The notes: generated by a model from the letters alone, not told the origin. A DNA stretch of 64,000 bases from CAXBGS01 sp963975425 (GCA_963975425.1 CAXBGS010000009.1:257992-321991), one strand, 5' to 3'. Counted from the stretch's first letter, positions 46,318 through 55,340 are shown. Numbers and translations are program-made.

Positions 46318-47601
46318 TCACGATGAAAAACGTGACAGGCACAGCGTGACGTTTTGGCCGCCGAATCCGAAACTGTTGTTCAGGGCGTATTGTACCGGTT
46401 GCTCGCGGGCGACGTTCGGAACGTAATCCAGATCGCATAGCGGATCGGGATTTTCGTAGTTGATGGTCGGTGGCAAGATGCCGTCACGGATCGTCAACAA
46501 GCAGACAATCATTTCCGTGACGCCGGCCGCCGCGATCAGGTGTCCCATCATGCTCTTCGTACTACTGACGGGAACCTTGGCCGCAAAGTCACCAAAAACT
46601 TCCTTGCAGACTTTGGTTTCGACTTTGTCATTGACGGTGGTGCTGGTGCCGTGTGCATTGACATAGCCGATGTCGGTCGGATTTAACTTCGCATCCGCGA
46701 TTGCCATCCGCATGGCTGCGATACCGCCGTGTCCGTCCGGCGGAATGTCCGTGATGCGATAGGCGTCGGCGGTCGTTCCGTAGCCGGCGATTTCACCATA
46801 GATGGTGGCACCGCGGGCCTTGGCGGATTCCATTTCTTCTAGAATCACCATGGCCGATCCTTCGCCCAGGACGAATCCATCGCGCAGTCGATCGAATGGT
46901 CGGCTTGCCTTGGTCGGTTCGTCGTTACTTTCACTCAGCGCCGTCAGCAAATTGAACCCGGTCACGCCAAAGGGGTGAATCATGCTGTGCGTTCCGCCGG
47001 CCAGCATGACGTCGGCGTCGCCCCGTTTGATGATCTCGGACGCTTCGCCGACGGCTTGACTGCTAGCGGCGCACGCGGTCAGGCAATTGAAGTTCGGTCC
47101 CTGGGCGTTGAACATGGTTGCCAGATGAGCGGCCGGCATGTTCGGTTCTTGTTCGAGTTCTTTGGATGGATCGAGCAAGTCCAGTCCGGCGCTGATGAAC
47201 TTGGCTTCGTCGTACTCGCCGTCTTCCAGCGCCGCCGCCATCATTTTGCTGAACGTCAGAAAATCTTGGTTGCCCTCACCGCTGCCCAGATAGACGCCGA
47301 ACCGCACGGGGTCTTTGATGATGTCCAGCACACCGCTGTCGGCCACCGCTTGTTTGGCGGCACCGACGGCAAATTTGGTGTGACGTCCACGGTCCTGCCA
47401 CTTTTCGACCGGTTCACCCGAGTCGGCGATATCCCAGTTCTTGACTTCGGCGCTGATGCGCGTGGGGAATCCGCTGGCATCGAACAACGTCGTGTACGCC
47501 ACGCCGCTGCGACCTTCTTTTAGTCCATCCCAGACCGTATCGGGATCATGACCCATTGGGTTAATCATGCCGATTCCGGTTACCACAACACGACGACGCA
47601 T
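46318..47601 (-). CDS. fabF: Beta-ketoacyl-ACP synthase II-type enzyme
   Basis: A 427-residue condensing enzyme. The Cys-His-His triad is complete: Cys177 (TACAAS), His317 (NAHGTS) and His354 (MMGHLIAA), with Lys349 before it. The family end GGQNVTL is present. It condenses acyl-ACP with malonyl-ACP. The C-terminal nucleophile loop reads TACAASS where housekeeping FabF often has TACATG, and the protein is slightly longer than typical. It follows a hotdog gene with a gap of only 15 bases (none if the ATG at 47616 is used). Because hotdog and ACP genes precede it, it probably serves a dedicated acyl pathway. Confidence 0.88.
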   Translation of the reverse strand: MRRRVVVTGIGMINPMGHDPDTVWDGLKEGRSGVAYTTLFDASGFPTRISAEVKNWDIADSGEPVEKWQDRGRHTKFAVGAAKQAVADSGVLDIIKDPVRFGVYLGSGEGNQDFLTFSKMMAAALEDGEYDEAKFISAGLDLLDPSKELEQEPNMPAAHLATMFNAQGPNFNCLTACAASSQAVGEASEIIKRGDADVMLAGGTHSMIHPFGVTGFNLLTALSESNDEPTKASRPFDRLRDGFVLGEGSAMVILEEMESAKARGATIYGEIAGYGTTADAYRITDIPPDGHGGIAAMRMAIADAKLNPTDIGYVNAHGTSTTVNDKVETKVCKEVFGDFAAKVPVSSTKSMMGHLIAAAGVTEMIVCLLTIRDGILPPTINYENPDPLCDLDYVPNVAREQPVQYALNNSFGFGGQNVTLCLSRFSS

Positions 47602-47616
47602 TGAGTCAGCTTTCAA

Positions 47617-48123
47617 TTACAAGTTTTTGTAGTGAGGAAGCGGATTTCCGTCCGCATCGACAGCGACGTGAAAAAAGTTCATCAACCGCAGCATCGCGTT
47701 CAAGTCGCCCGGTTTGTACAGCGGCCCGTCTACGATTTGTCCTTCTTCCAAGAAAGCAAACATCAAATCAACGTTCGCCTGCAGCTTGCCGTCACAGTGA
47801 CAAGTACCGATCAGTGTTGCCCCGTCGTCTTGAACCGCGTCAAGCTGAACGTGGTAATCCAACCGGTCGCCGGTACGAGCGGGGAAGTGGTATGTCGCCT
47901 TGCCGACCTTCGCCAGCACGGCACGCTTTTCAAAATTAAAATGCTCGAGAATCAACACGCCGCCCAGTTGGGCCAAGCTTTCGATGATCAATGTTGGCGG
48001 CAACATCGGAAAGCTGGGCGAGTAATCATCGATCGCTTCTTCGGCAAGCGTGACATTCTTGAATCCGCGCGCATGGCTGCCACTGACGAATTCGGTGAAC
48101 CGATCGATCCAGAGCCAGCGCAT
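47617..48123 (-). CDS. Hotdog-fold FabA/FabZ-like protein lacking the catalytic His
   Basis: A 168-residue single-hotdog protein. The motif YSPSFPMLPPTLIIESLAQ (residues 34-52) aligns with the active site of FabZ but has Tyr34 instead of the catalytic His; Glu48 is kept. It is otherwise normal in size and strand pattern, with a C-terminal tail of about 35 residues. It is either a hydratase of changed mechanism or a non-catalytic partner of the second hotdog protein in this operon, whose His34 and Glu48 have identical numbering. It lies between the ACP gene and the KAS gene. Confidence 0.82.
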   Translation of the reverse strand: MRWLWIDRFTEFVSGSHARGFKNVTLAEEAIDDYSPSFPMLPPTLIIESLAQLGGVLILEHFNFEKRAVLAKVGKATYHFPARTGDRLDYHVQLDAVQDDGATLIGTCHCDGKLQANVDLMFAFLEEGQIVDGPLYKPGDLNAMLRLMNFFHVAVDADGNPLPHYKNL

Positions 48124-48223
48124 GTTGATTTCAAGTTGTCAGGTGATTGGAAACACGTTGGGTTTTCCAGCCGACGGAATTCCGGTCGGCGGGCGTCACG
48201 GATACCCAGTGTGTATCTGCTGT

Positions 48224-48613
48224 TTATTCGCCGATTTTGCTGCCGACATAGCGGCACAAGTCGCCGACGGTAAGCAGGTTGCCAAAGTCTTGGACGCGTG
48301 GGTTCTGTTCAAACTTGGACAGATCGGCCCAAGGCATGCGGCGTTTCAGTTCCGCCATCCCGTCGGCCGTTACGGCGCCGTCGCTGACATATTGATTGTT
48401 GGTCAAGATATCTTCGGGTGACAATTCTTCACGAGGGATCGTGATGCCGAACGCTTTTTCCAGCTTGAATACGATATCAAGGAAGTCAATCGACTCGGCA
48501 CCCAGGTCGCCGACCAAGGTTGCATCGTTGGTGACTTCGTCGTCATCGACACCCAGTGCATCGACGAGTGATTCTTGAACCTTGCTGAAAATTTCTTCTT
48601 CGGAAAGTGCCAT
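48224..48613 (-). CDS. Acyl carrier protein with a long C-terminal extension
   Basis: A 129-residue ACP, about 50 residues longer than the usual 78. Residues 1-80 are the four-helix carrier domain. Ser41 in LGAESIDFLDIVFKLEKAFG should carry the 4'-phosphopantetheine; the motif reads ESI instead of DSL. The extra part (about 80-129) is helical with PWADLSKFEQ and VGDLCRYV, similar to the C-terminal part seen in some specialised carrier proteins. It lies between two hotdog genes and is probably the dedicated carrier of this operon. Confidence 0.9.
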   Translation of the reverse strand: MALSEEEIFSKVQESLVDALGVDDDEVTNDATLVGDLGAESIDFLDIVFKLEKAFGITIPREELSPEDILTNNQYVSDGAVTADGMAELKRRMPWADLSKFEQNPRVQDFGNLLTVGDLCRYVGSKIGE

Positions 48614-48670
48614 GGAGTCTGATCCTTGGTTGGCGTTAGGTGGATGATTAATCGAGTCAGTGTGAAATGG

Positions 48671-49156
48671 TTATGGGCTGCCGATGGCGGCGATTTCGCC
48701 GAATAACTCGCCGAATTGCTTGCGGGCCCTCATGCGTACGTCATTATCCGTACCAAGCCGCTCGGGATCTCCGCTAGTCGAGCGTTCCAGGATCAAGCGG
48801 GCCGATACCGTGGTGCGCCCATTCTTTTGGGCGCTGGCTTTGACGGTTGTGATGGGGCCGTCTTCTTTGAAGACTTCCGCGGTGATCTGTAAGGTTTCTC
48901 CCGGTGCCAAAAAGTCGCCGAACTTGACGCTGCGAACTTCCCGCAACAAGACCAGGGGACTTTGGAAATCTTCGCCCGTGCGGATCATCCAGACCGATGC
49001 CTGCAGCAGGGCTTCGAGCATCATCACCCCAGGCATCACCGGGAAATTGGGGAAGTGATCGGCCAAAAAACCTTCCTCGGCACCGAGGGTTCGTTCGGCG
49101 ACAATCCGTTTTCCGGGCTCCAGCGACGTGATTCGATCGAGTTGGCTGTATTTCAT
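48671..49156 (-). CDS. FabZ-like 3-hydroxyacyl-ACP dehydratase
   Basis: A 161-residue hotdog-fold enzyme. The active site reads LADHFPNFPVMPGVMMLEALLQ-like: His34 and Glu48 match the His/Glu pair of FabZ, which removes water from 3-hydroxyacyl-ACP. Strands after it (SVKFGDFLAPGETLQI) are typical. It heads the minus-strand operon FabZ-like, ACP, hotdog, KAS, zinc-finger-like protein. No ketoreductase, enoyl reductase or malonyltransferase gene is near, so the intermediates must use the housekeeping ones or a different chemistry. Confidence 0.9.
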   Translation of the reverse strand: MKYSQLDRITSLEPGKRIVAERTLGAEEGFLADHFPNFPVMPGVMMLEALLQASVWMIRTGEDFQSPLVLLREVRSVKFGDFLAPGETLQITAEVFKEDGPITTVKASAQKNGRTTVSARLILERSTSGDPERLGTDNDVRMRARKQFGELFGEIAAIGSP

Positions 49157-49384
49157 TCGTCGCGATGGATCTAGAAACGGTTGGCTGCGGTCGACGAAAT
49201 GACCGACGCAATACGATAGTTTCCCGCAAAAATTGCCTCAACCGTGCTTCTTACGGATTAGGACGGTTGGCCAGAATTACCAGGGCTGCCAGGAGCCTGC
49301 AATCGGGATTTCAGGAGCCTTTTGCCCGGCACGCTCGATTTTCGGCCCACCTTTTCTGTGAACCATCCCGCCGGCGGGCTCGGC

Positions 49385-50269
49385 TTACCAGTACTGGCTG
49401 ATCTTTGCCCTTAAGAAGTCGGCACTGCGTGCCAATTGGTCCATCCCGTCGACACCGTCTTCGATACTGATCCAATTGTCCGCGAATCCGGCTGCCCGCA
49501 GTTCCTCGAAAATTGCGTCATAGTCGTTCAAACCCTTGCCGATTTCGCCGTGGCGGAGCCGATTGGCATAGCCCTCGACCCCCGATTCTTCTCGACGTAA
49601 ATCTTCGATCGTGCCCTCGGTCAGGAACCGATCGCTGGCGTGCATCGTCACCACTCGGCCGGAAACCCGCTTGAGCAGAGCCAGCGGATCCTCGCCGGCC
49701 AGCAGTGTGTTGCTGGGATCGTAGTTAACGCCAAAGTTGGCCGCCGTGACCGCATCGACCAAATCACAGAAGACGTCACCCATCTGTGCGAATTCAGGAT
49801 AGGTCCAGAAGTCGTCTTTGTAGTGGTTCTCGATGATCAGCGTGATGCCGCGCTCGGCCGCGTATCCCGCGCATGCGTCGATGCACTCAGCCGCGTACCG
49901 AATGCCATCCTCTCGCGATACCTCGGGCCGACGTTGTCCCGAAAGCACTCGCGTGAACCCGCCCCCCATTGCGGCCGTCATGTCGATCCAAAATTTCTCT
50001 CGCTCGATCTGTTCGGCGCGAAAATCAGCATCGGGATGAGTGAAGTCCGGCGAGCAACACATCATGGGAATGCTCAGATTCTTTTCTTCGACTTTTCGTC
50101 GCAGTGATGCCCAATTCGAGCGGTCCTGCATTTCTAGGAATCCGGCGTACCATTCCAGCCCATCGATCGGCAACTCGGACGCCTCGTCGATCCACTGGGC
50201 AAGACTAAGGGTGCCGTCTTTGCACAACGCTTGCATATAGAGTTTCGGAAAAGCAGCAAGTTGAGGCAT
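49385..50269 (-). CDS. Sugar phosphate isomerase/epimerase-like TIM-barrel protein
   Basis: A 294-residue AP-endonuclease-2/xylose-isomerase-like TIM barrel. Metal-ligand strands are visible: LIIENHYKDDFW (Glu), NFGVNYDPSNTLLAG (Asp), TMHASD (His), and a final SIEDGVDG (Glu). Such proteins interconvert ketoses or inosose-type substrates. It lies in a same-strand set with a zinc dehydrogenase and a hexulose-phosphate-synthase-like protein; the L-xylulose-5-phosphate 3-epimerase (UlaE) group has this fold, which would match that set. The exact substrate is unknown. Confidence 0.87.
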   Translation of the reverse strand: MPQLAAFPKLYMQALCKDGTLSLAQWIDEASELPIDGLEWYAGFLEMQDRSNWASLRRKVEEKNLSIPMMCCSPDFTHPDADFRAEQIEREKFWIDMTAAMGGGFTRVLSGQRRPEVSREDGIRYAAECIDACAGYAAERGITLIIENHYKDDFWTYPEFAQMGDVFCDLVDAVTAANFGVNYDPSNTLLAGEDPLALLKRVSGRVVTMHASDRFLTEGTIEDLRREESGVEGYANRLRHGEIGKGLNDYDAIFEELRAAGFADNWISIEDGVDGMDQLARSADFLRAKISQYW

Positions 50270-50385
50270 GATGAATTACTTGAAGTGGATGGTTTGCTTG
50301 ACAGGGATTCAGATTGTTTGACTGAATCCGGTTGTTTGTTTGAGACCGCCATGCGGCGCAGCGATCGGTGATGCACCGCATGTGA

Positions 50386-51414
50386 TTACAACGAAGGTTT
50401 TAAAACGGACTTGACGACCTTGCCGCCGTGCATCGCTTCGAATGCTTCGTGCCAATCCTCTAGTGCCCATGTGCCGCCAATGATCGGTGATACATCGAGT
50501 TGTCCGCCGGCCAACAAGGCAAGCACGCGTTCCCAGATAGACCAGTGATGGCTGAAACTTCCTTGCAGCGTCACGTTCTTTTGCACGATCGGGTCGATGG
50601 AAAAATTCAGCGGTTTCGGGCCCCAGCCGACTTTCGTGATCCAGCCGGCGGGACGTACCAGATCGATGGCCATCTTTAATGTCGCGGAAACGCCGGCCGC
50701 ATCGATCACGACGTCTGCCCCCAGTCCGTCTCTTTCCATTGCCCACGTTTCGGCTTCGGTCAACGTCGTACAGCCGTATTGTCTGGCGACGTCGAAGCGT
50801 GCCTCGTCGGACGGCAAACCGACGATGGCGACATCCCCGCCATTGAGTTTTGCCATCGCCGCGCACAATATCCCGATGGTTCCCGGTCCGATGACCAACA
50901 CGCGATCACCCGGACGGATGCGCGAGTTTTCAACCACAGCGTTGTACGCAACGCAGCACGGTTCGGTCAGAGCCGCGGTTTCCAGCGACAGTGATTCCGG
51001 TACACGGTGCAAACATCTGGCCGGCACGCGAACGTGCTCTGTCATCGCCCCGTCGACTCCATAGCCAAATCCTTTGCGACTGGTATCGAGGTTGTATCGC
51101 CCCATTCGCGTCATGGGATTGTTGGGGTCGACAACGGCGGCGGTCTCGCTGGTCACGCGATCGCCTGCATGCCAATCCGAGACGTTCTTGCCCAGTTCGA
51201 CGATCGTGCCGGCAAATTCGTGACCCAAAACAACCGGATAATTCACCGGCCAACTGTGTGATGCCGTCCACTGGTGCAAGTCACTGCCACAGACGCCGAC
51301 CGCGGCGACTTGCATCAACACGTCATTGTCACCAATCGTGGGCATCGGAAATTCACGAACATCGACGCTGCCGGGCTCGGCCGCATAGTTAACCACGGCG
51401 GGGGAAGTTTTCAT
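50386..51414 (-). CDS. Zinc-type alcohol/polyol dehydrogenase lacking the structural zinc site
   Basis: A 342-residue MDR dehydrogenase. Catalytic zinc ligands Cys42 (VGVCGSDLHQW) and His65-Glu66 (GHEFAG) are present, as is the nucleotide-binding GPGTIGILCA. In sorbitol-dehydrogenase-type enzymes a cluster of four cysteines follows near residues 95-110; here the equivalent stretch is VVDPNNPMTRMGRYNL, with none. The enzyme oxidises a sugar or polyol with NAD(P). It lies between the isomerase and the hexulose-phosphate-synthase-like gene. Confidence 0.9.
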   Translation of the reverse strand: MKTSPAVVNYAAEPGSVDVREFPMPTIGDNDVLMQVAAVGVCGSDLHQWTASHSWPVNYPVVLGHEFAGTIVELGKNVSDWHAGDRVTSETAAVVDPNNPMTRMGRYNLDTSRKGFGYGVDGAMTEHVRVPARCLHRVPESLSLETAALTEPCCVAYNAVVENSRIRPGDRVLVIGPGTIGILCAAMAKLNGGDVAIVGLPSDEARFDVARQYGCTTLTEAETWAMERDGLGADVVIDAAGVSATLKMAIDLVRPAGWITKVGWGPKPLNFSIDPIVQKNVTLQGSFSHHWSIWERVLALLAGGQLDVSPIIGGTWALEDWHEAFEAMHGGKVVKSVLKPSL

Positions 51415-51594
51415 GCAAGTTTCTTTGGGTAGGGGTGGGGAGGATCCAAAGCGACCTGCGCAGAAGATCGACTCGGGTGGGAACCGATCATGCGCCGCTT
51501 AGGCGAGGCCGGCTGGCAGAGGGAATTCATCTGACTTGGCCAGTGCCAACGACGCTTTGTTGTTGACGACCGGTCGATCAATCAGAATTGGCAT

Positions 51595-52299
51595 TCACGA
51601 CCGTTCGGCAACGGTGTCTTGCGCATGCACTCGTTCGCAAATCATCCGCAATGAACTCTCTAAGTTTCCGTCGGCAGTTTTAAAGGCATCGGCGTCAATT
51701 GTCAGCGGGGCGCCCAGCACGACCAGTGGTGCGCCATACTGTGGGCACTCGATCGCCTGTTCGATGCTTAATCCGCCCACCGCCTGTACGGGAACTTTCA
51801 CAGCGTCGACAACGGCACGAAGATCATCCAGCGGGCTAGGCATCCGTTCGCCACGGGCGGCAATCCCGCGTCGCTCATCGTAGCCGATGTGGTGAACGAT
51901 GTAGTCGCATCCCAAATCTTCTAGCCGTCGTGCGCCGTCGACCATGGTGTGATAGCCCAAGTTGTCGCCCATCACGCTGACGCCGAAGTCGCGTCCGGCC
52001 TTGACGACACACTTGATCGTTTCTTCGTGTGCCTGCGCCATGACGACCACATGCGTTGCGCCGGCGCCGGCCATCATTTCGGCTTCCAAGTAGCCACCGT
52101 CCATTGTCTTCAGGTCGGCCACGATCGGAGTGTCAGGAAAGCGTTCGCGTAACGCTCGTACACCATGCAGGCCTTCTGCCAAAATCAGTGGTGTGCCGGC
52201 TTCCAGCCAGTCCACGCCTGCACGCATTGCTAATTCGGCGGTTTGAATCGCCTCGTCGATCGAGGTGAGGTCAAGCGAGATTTGAACGATCGGTTTCAT
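51595..52299 (-). CDS. 3-hexulose-6-phosphate synthase / 3-keto-gulonate-6-phosphate decarboxylase family
   Basis: A protein of about 234 residues of the orotidine-monophosphate-decarboxylase superfamily. The metal/catalytic motif VADLKTMDGG (DxKxxD) near residue 65 and the phosphate-binding VPVQAVGGLS and VLGAPL strands are clear. Members either fix formaldehyde onto ribulose-5-phosphate (HPS) or decarboxylate keto-gulonate phosphate (UlaD). No 6-phospho-3-hexuloisomerase gene is adjacent, so the decarboxylase-like role fits the neighbouring isomerase and dehydrogenase better. Start at ATG 52297-52299. Confidence 0.88.
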   Translation of the reverse strand: MKPIVQISLDLTSIDEAIQTAELAMRAGVDWLEAGTPLILAEGLHGVRALRERFPDTPIVADLKTMDGGYLEAEMMAGAGATHVVVMAQAHEETIKCVVKAGRDFGVSVMGDNLGYHTMVDGARRLEDLGCDYIVHHIGYDERRGIAARGERMPSPLDDLRAVVDAVKVPVQAVGGLSIEQAIECPQYGAPLVVLGAPLTIDADAFKTADGNLESSLRMICERVHAQDTVAERS

Positions 52300-52515
52300 G
52301 GTCTGTCCGAATACTTTGTACAGTCCAACATCGATGCTGAACAAGGAACTGTGAACGAGTCGCCGCGGTCGGCGAGTATACCGGAATCGCGAACAGGTAT
52401 TGGCCACCGAACACCAATGATGCTGTTAGGATATCTGACCCGACGTGGATTCTAGAATGTGATCCGCGGGACGCAGTTTCCAACAACCGCAGCGTTTTTT
52501 AGTGAGTGACGAGCG

Positions 52516-53988
52516 ATGTTTTCAAGACGGAATACCGATTCAAAACGGGTCGGGAACGCGGTTTCCCGGTTCGCGTTTATCTCTTGTCAGACAACGGTCA
52601 TTCGGCTGACCGCAATTCGGCATATCGCAAGCCTTGCTTGTTGCGTCTTGCTATGCACTACCACGGTGTGGGCGAAACCGCCAAACATTTTGTTGATGGT
52701 TTCGGATGATCAGCGTCCCGATACGATTGCGGCACTTGGTAATTCGGTGATCGAAACACCCTCGCTGGATCAACTCGTCCGCCGCGGCAGCACGATCACG
52801 CGCGCGACATGTGCCAACCCGATTTGTGTTTGCAGCCGCGCCGAAATCTTGACCGGGTGCTCGGGAGTACGCAACGGTGTCTTCCTGAACAGTCGCATTA
52901 TCGATGAATCACTGCCAAGGTTGCCAAAGCCCTTTGCCGAAGCGGGTTATCAAACGTGGTATGTCGGCAAGTGGCATAACAATAATCGACCGATCAATCA
53001 CGGCTACGCCCAAACCCATCACATGTTCATGGGCGGCGGAGCGAAGTGGTGGAAACCGCAAGTGGATTATCGCGGACAAGAAGTGACGGGATACAAGGGC
53101 TGGATATTCAGGGACAGCGATGACAACTTGTTGCCGGAACTGGGCGTCGGGCTCACCCCACGAACCAGCGAGGTGATCGCCGATGCCGCGATTGACATCA
53201 TCCAGCGTTCCGGTGATGCACCGTTCTTTGCGCACGTTAACTTCACCGCACCACACGATCCGTTGTTGATTGCGCCCGAGTTCGCCGATCGGTATGACCC
53301 CGAATCGATTCCGCTGCCGAAGAATTTTTCGCCACAACATCCCTTCGATCACGGCAACGCCGGAGGACGCGACGAAGTGTTGTTGCCGTTGCCGCGCACA
53401 CCCGAAGATGTCCGTGCGGATATCGCCGCTTACTATGCCGTGATCACGCACATGGATGCTCAGATCGGTCGCGTGCTCGATGCGCTCGACAAAGCGGGAA
53501 AGACGGACAACACGATCATTGTTTTTAGCAGCGACCATGGTCTCGCCATGGGCAGTCACGGGCTGCGCGGCAAACAAAATATGTACGAGCATACGATCGG
53601 AGTTCCGATGATTTTCGTAGGGCCGTCGATACCTCAGGATCGTCGATTCGCGGCGAACGCGTATCTGCGCGATATCTTTCCCACGCTATGTGACTTGGCA
53701 GGACTGGATGTGCCAGAGGTCGACGGACAAAGCCAAGTACCGGTGCTTCGCGGCAAACAGGATTCGGTCTATGACCACATCATCGGCTACTTTCGTGATA
53801 GCCAAAGAATGATTCGTACCGATCGCTGGAAACTGATCGAGTATCCACTCGCGCAGCGAAATCAGTTGTTCGATTTGCAGTCCGATCCGCTTGAACTTGA
53901 TGATCAATCGCAGAATCCTGATCGTCAGTCCTTGATCGCTCAGTTGCACCAACGACTACACCGCCAAATCGACGCCTATCGAAAATAG
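52516..53988 (+). CDS. Sulfatase with a modified CVCSR signature
   Basis: A 490-residue sulfatase-family protein. An N-terminal leader ends near residue 54 (VWAKPPN). Metal motif SDDQRPD (63-69) and GKWHNNNRP, APHDPL, SSDHGLAMG and RTDRWKLIEYP are typical of the family. The formylglycine site reads C104-V-C106-S-R108, with Cys where Pro (or Ala) belongs in CxPxR. The rest of the motif (SRAEILTG) is normal. Whether the enzyme is matured is doubtful. Divergent from the sugar-pathway genes. Substrate unknown. Confidence 0.88.
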   Translation: MFSRRNTDSKRVGNAVSRFAFISCQTTVIRLTAIRHIASLACCVLLCTTTVWAKPPNILLMVSDDQRPDTIAALGNSVIETPSLDQLVRRGSTITRATCANPICVCSRAEILTGCSGVRNGVFLNSRIIDESLPRLPKPFAEAGYQTWYVGKWHNNNRPINHGYAQTHHMFMGGGAKWWKPQVDYRGQEVTGYKGWIFRDSDDNLLPELGVGLTPRTSEVIADAAIDIIQRSGDAPFFAHVNFTAPHDPLLIAPEFADRYDPESIPLPKNFSPQHPFDHGNAGGRDEVLLPLPRTPEDVRADIAAYYAVITHMDAQIGRVLDALDKAGKTDNTIIVFSSDHGLAMGSHGLRGKQNMYEHTIGVPMIFVGPSIPQDRRFAANAYLRDIFPTLCDLAGLDVPEVDGQSQVPVLRGKQDSVYDHIIGYFRDSQRMIRTDRWKLIEYPLAQRNQLFDLQSDPLELDDQSQNPDRQSLIAQLHQRLHRQIDAYRK

Positions 53989-54095
53989 GCGTCCGGCGAC
54001 GATGACGGGGCGATTTCGAACGGCCACGAAGGGCTTTCCGTTGCCAGGAAGAATTGACGCGGCGCGGCTTGGGCTTCCCAAGGTACAATAAACTT

Positions 54096-54161
54096 GTTGC
54101 CGGGGATTTGCTTCTGCGAGCTCGTTGCTGGGGATTTGCGATCGGCAATTTGCGATCGGCA
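54096..54161. repeat. 28-bp and 14-bp tandem repeats before the next gene
   Basis: Two 28-bp copies starting GTTGCCGGGG or GTTGCTGGGG (54096-54123, 54124-54151), overlapping two copies of ATTTGCGATCGGCA (54134-54161). Confidence 0.8.
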
Positions 54162-54230
54162 ATACGTTGTTGTCAAAGCGTTGCGAGCGACTTGTTCGTG
54201 GGGCGGTCCACGTGGCTGAGGATGGGTGTG

Positions 54231-55340
54231 ATGAAGACAGGTCTAAGTGTGCTGGCAGCGTTGGCCGGATTGTGTTTCTGTGCCGACGGCCGAAGCCAAG
54301 GTCCGCCGCGTGATTTTGAAATGGTCGATCAATTCGGGAACGTCACCGCGGTGGTTCAGCAGGACCGCGACTCGCTTCGTTTCCGTCTTCGCAGCGGCGA
54401 ACGTCGCCAATACAACCGAGATCGAAAATACGATTCCGCGGATGGTCGGCTATTGGGTTACACCAATTTCGAACTCAATCGCGTGCTAAGGATGCCGAGA
54501 TCGGGTCAGGGTGCTTGTTGGGTCGCCGATCTGGATGATCGCTTTCCACAGTTCCGCCACTTGTCTCAATCGATCCGGCCGATTCGTGGCGGTATCGCTA
54601 GTGCGCCGGTGGCGCCTTGGGGCGGCGCAGCGCCGTGGGACTACGGATGGTCGGGCAATCCGTATGCGACCGGTGGCGGATATCGATACAACCCCGGCCC
54701 CGTGATCGCGACGCCGCCTTACGCGTCCGGTTATCGCCCTGTACCACGTTCGGTGTTGTTGGAATCAAAGACCATTGCGAATCCACCGCTGCCGCCGGCG
54801 AGACTGCGGTTGCTGAATCCGAGCAAGCGAACGCTTCAGGTCGCCCTTGTTGACTTGGCATCACCGAGTGGGAACCGGACGATGAAGATCCCTGCCGGGC
54901 AATCCGTCGATGTCGAAGTCGCACGCGATAGCGGCGCAAAGCGAATCAGCCGATACCAAACCTTTGACGCGCTTGGATATCCGATCGAGAAAGAAGTGGT
55001 CAACGAAATTCCGCCGACGGTCCGGCACGAGATCGTTGTCCACGAATGGGCGATGCAATCGGTGGCGATCGATCGGACCGGTAAAAGTCCGAACGTGATC
55101 GAAGATATCAACATGCAGGGCAGGGGACTGGGCCGTTTTCCACTGCCGCCGGGCAACGAACTGCAGTCGGGAACGATCGATGTGTATCGCGCCGCGGTGA
55201 GTGCCGGAAACAAGGGAGCCATTGCGCCGATCGTTCCGGCAGAAGACGGTGCACCGGGGCAACCGACCGACAACGCGAGTGCTCTGGAAAACGCCGTGTT
55301 GGAAGCACAACGCCGTGCGATGTCGGGTCGCCGGCCATGA
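54231..55340 (+). CDS. Secreted protein of unknown function
   Basis: A 369-residue protein counted from the ATG at 54231 (or 54222), which opens a signal peptide (MKTGLSVLAALAGLCFCADG). The rest is basic and Pro/Gly-rich in the middle (PWGGAAPWDYGWSGNPYATGGG), with beta strands around 190-270. I do not recognise a family. The frame is open back across the tandem repeat at 54096, but that part is not signal-like. Confidence 0.7.
   Translation: MKTGLSVLAALAGLCFCADGRSQGPPRDFEMVDQFGNVTAVVQQDRDSLRFRLRSGERRQYNRDRKYDSADGRLLGYTNFELNRVLRMPRSGQGACWVADLDDRFPQFRHLSQSIRPIRGGIASAPVAPWGGAAPWDYGWSGNPYATGGGYRYNPGPVIATPPYASGYRPVPRSVLLESKTIANPPLPPARLRLLNPSKRTLQVALVDLASPSGNRTMKIPAGQSVDVEVARDSGAKRISRYQTFDALGYPIEKEVVNEIPPTVRHEIVVHEWAMQSVAIDRTGKSPNVIEDINMQGRGLGRFPLPPGNELQSGTIDVYRAAVSAGNKGAIAPIVPAEDGAPGQPTDNASALENAVLEAQRRAMSGRRP

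Noticed and set aside
45819..46349. 176-residue frame on the plus strand over the zinc-finger-like gene
   Set aside because: The minus-strand frame has the structured helical and Cys/His pattern; this one does not.
51595..52299. Formaldehyde fixation by a ribulose-monophosphate pathway
   Set aside because: No hexuloisomerase gene is adjacent, and the DxKxxD motif is shared with decarboxylases of the same superfamily.
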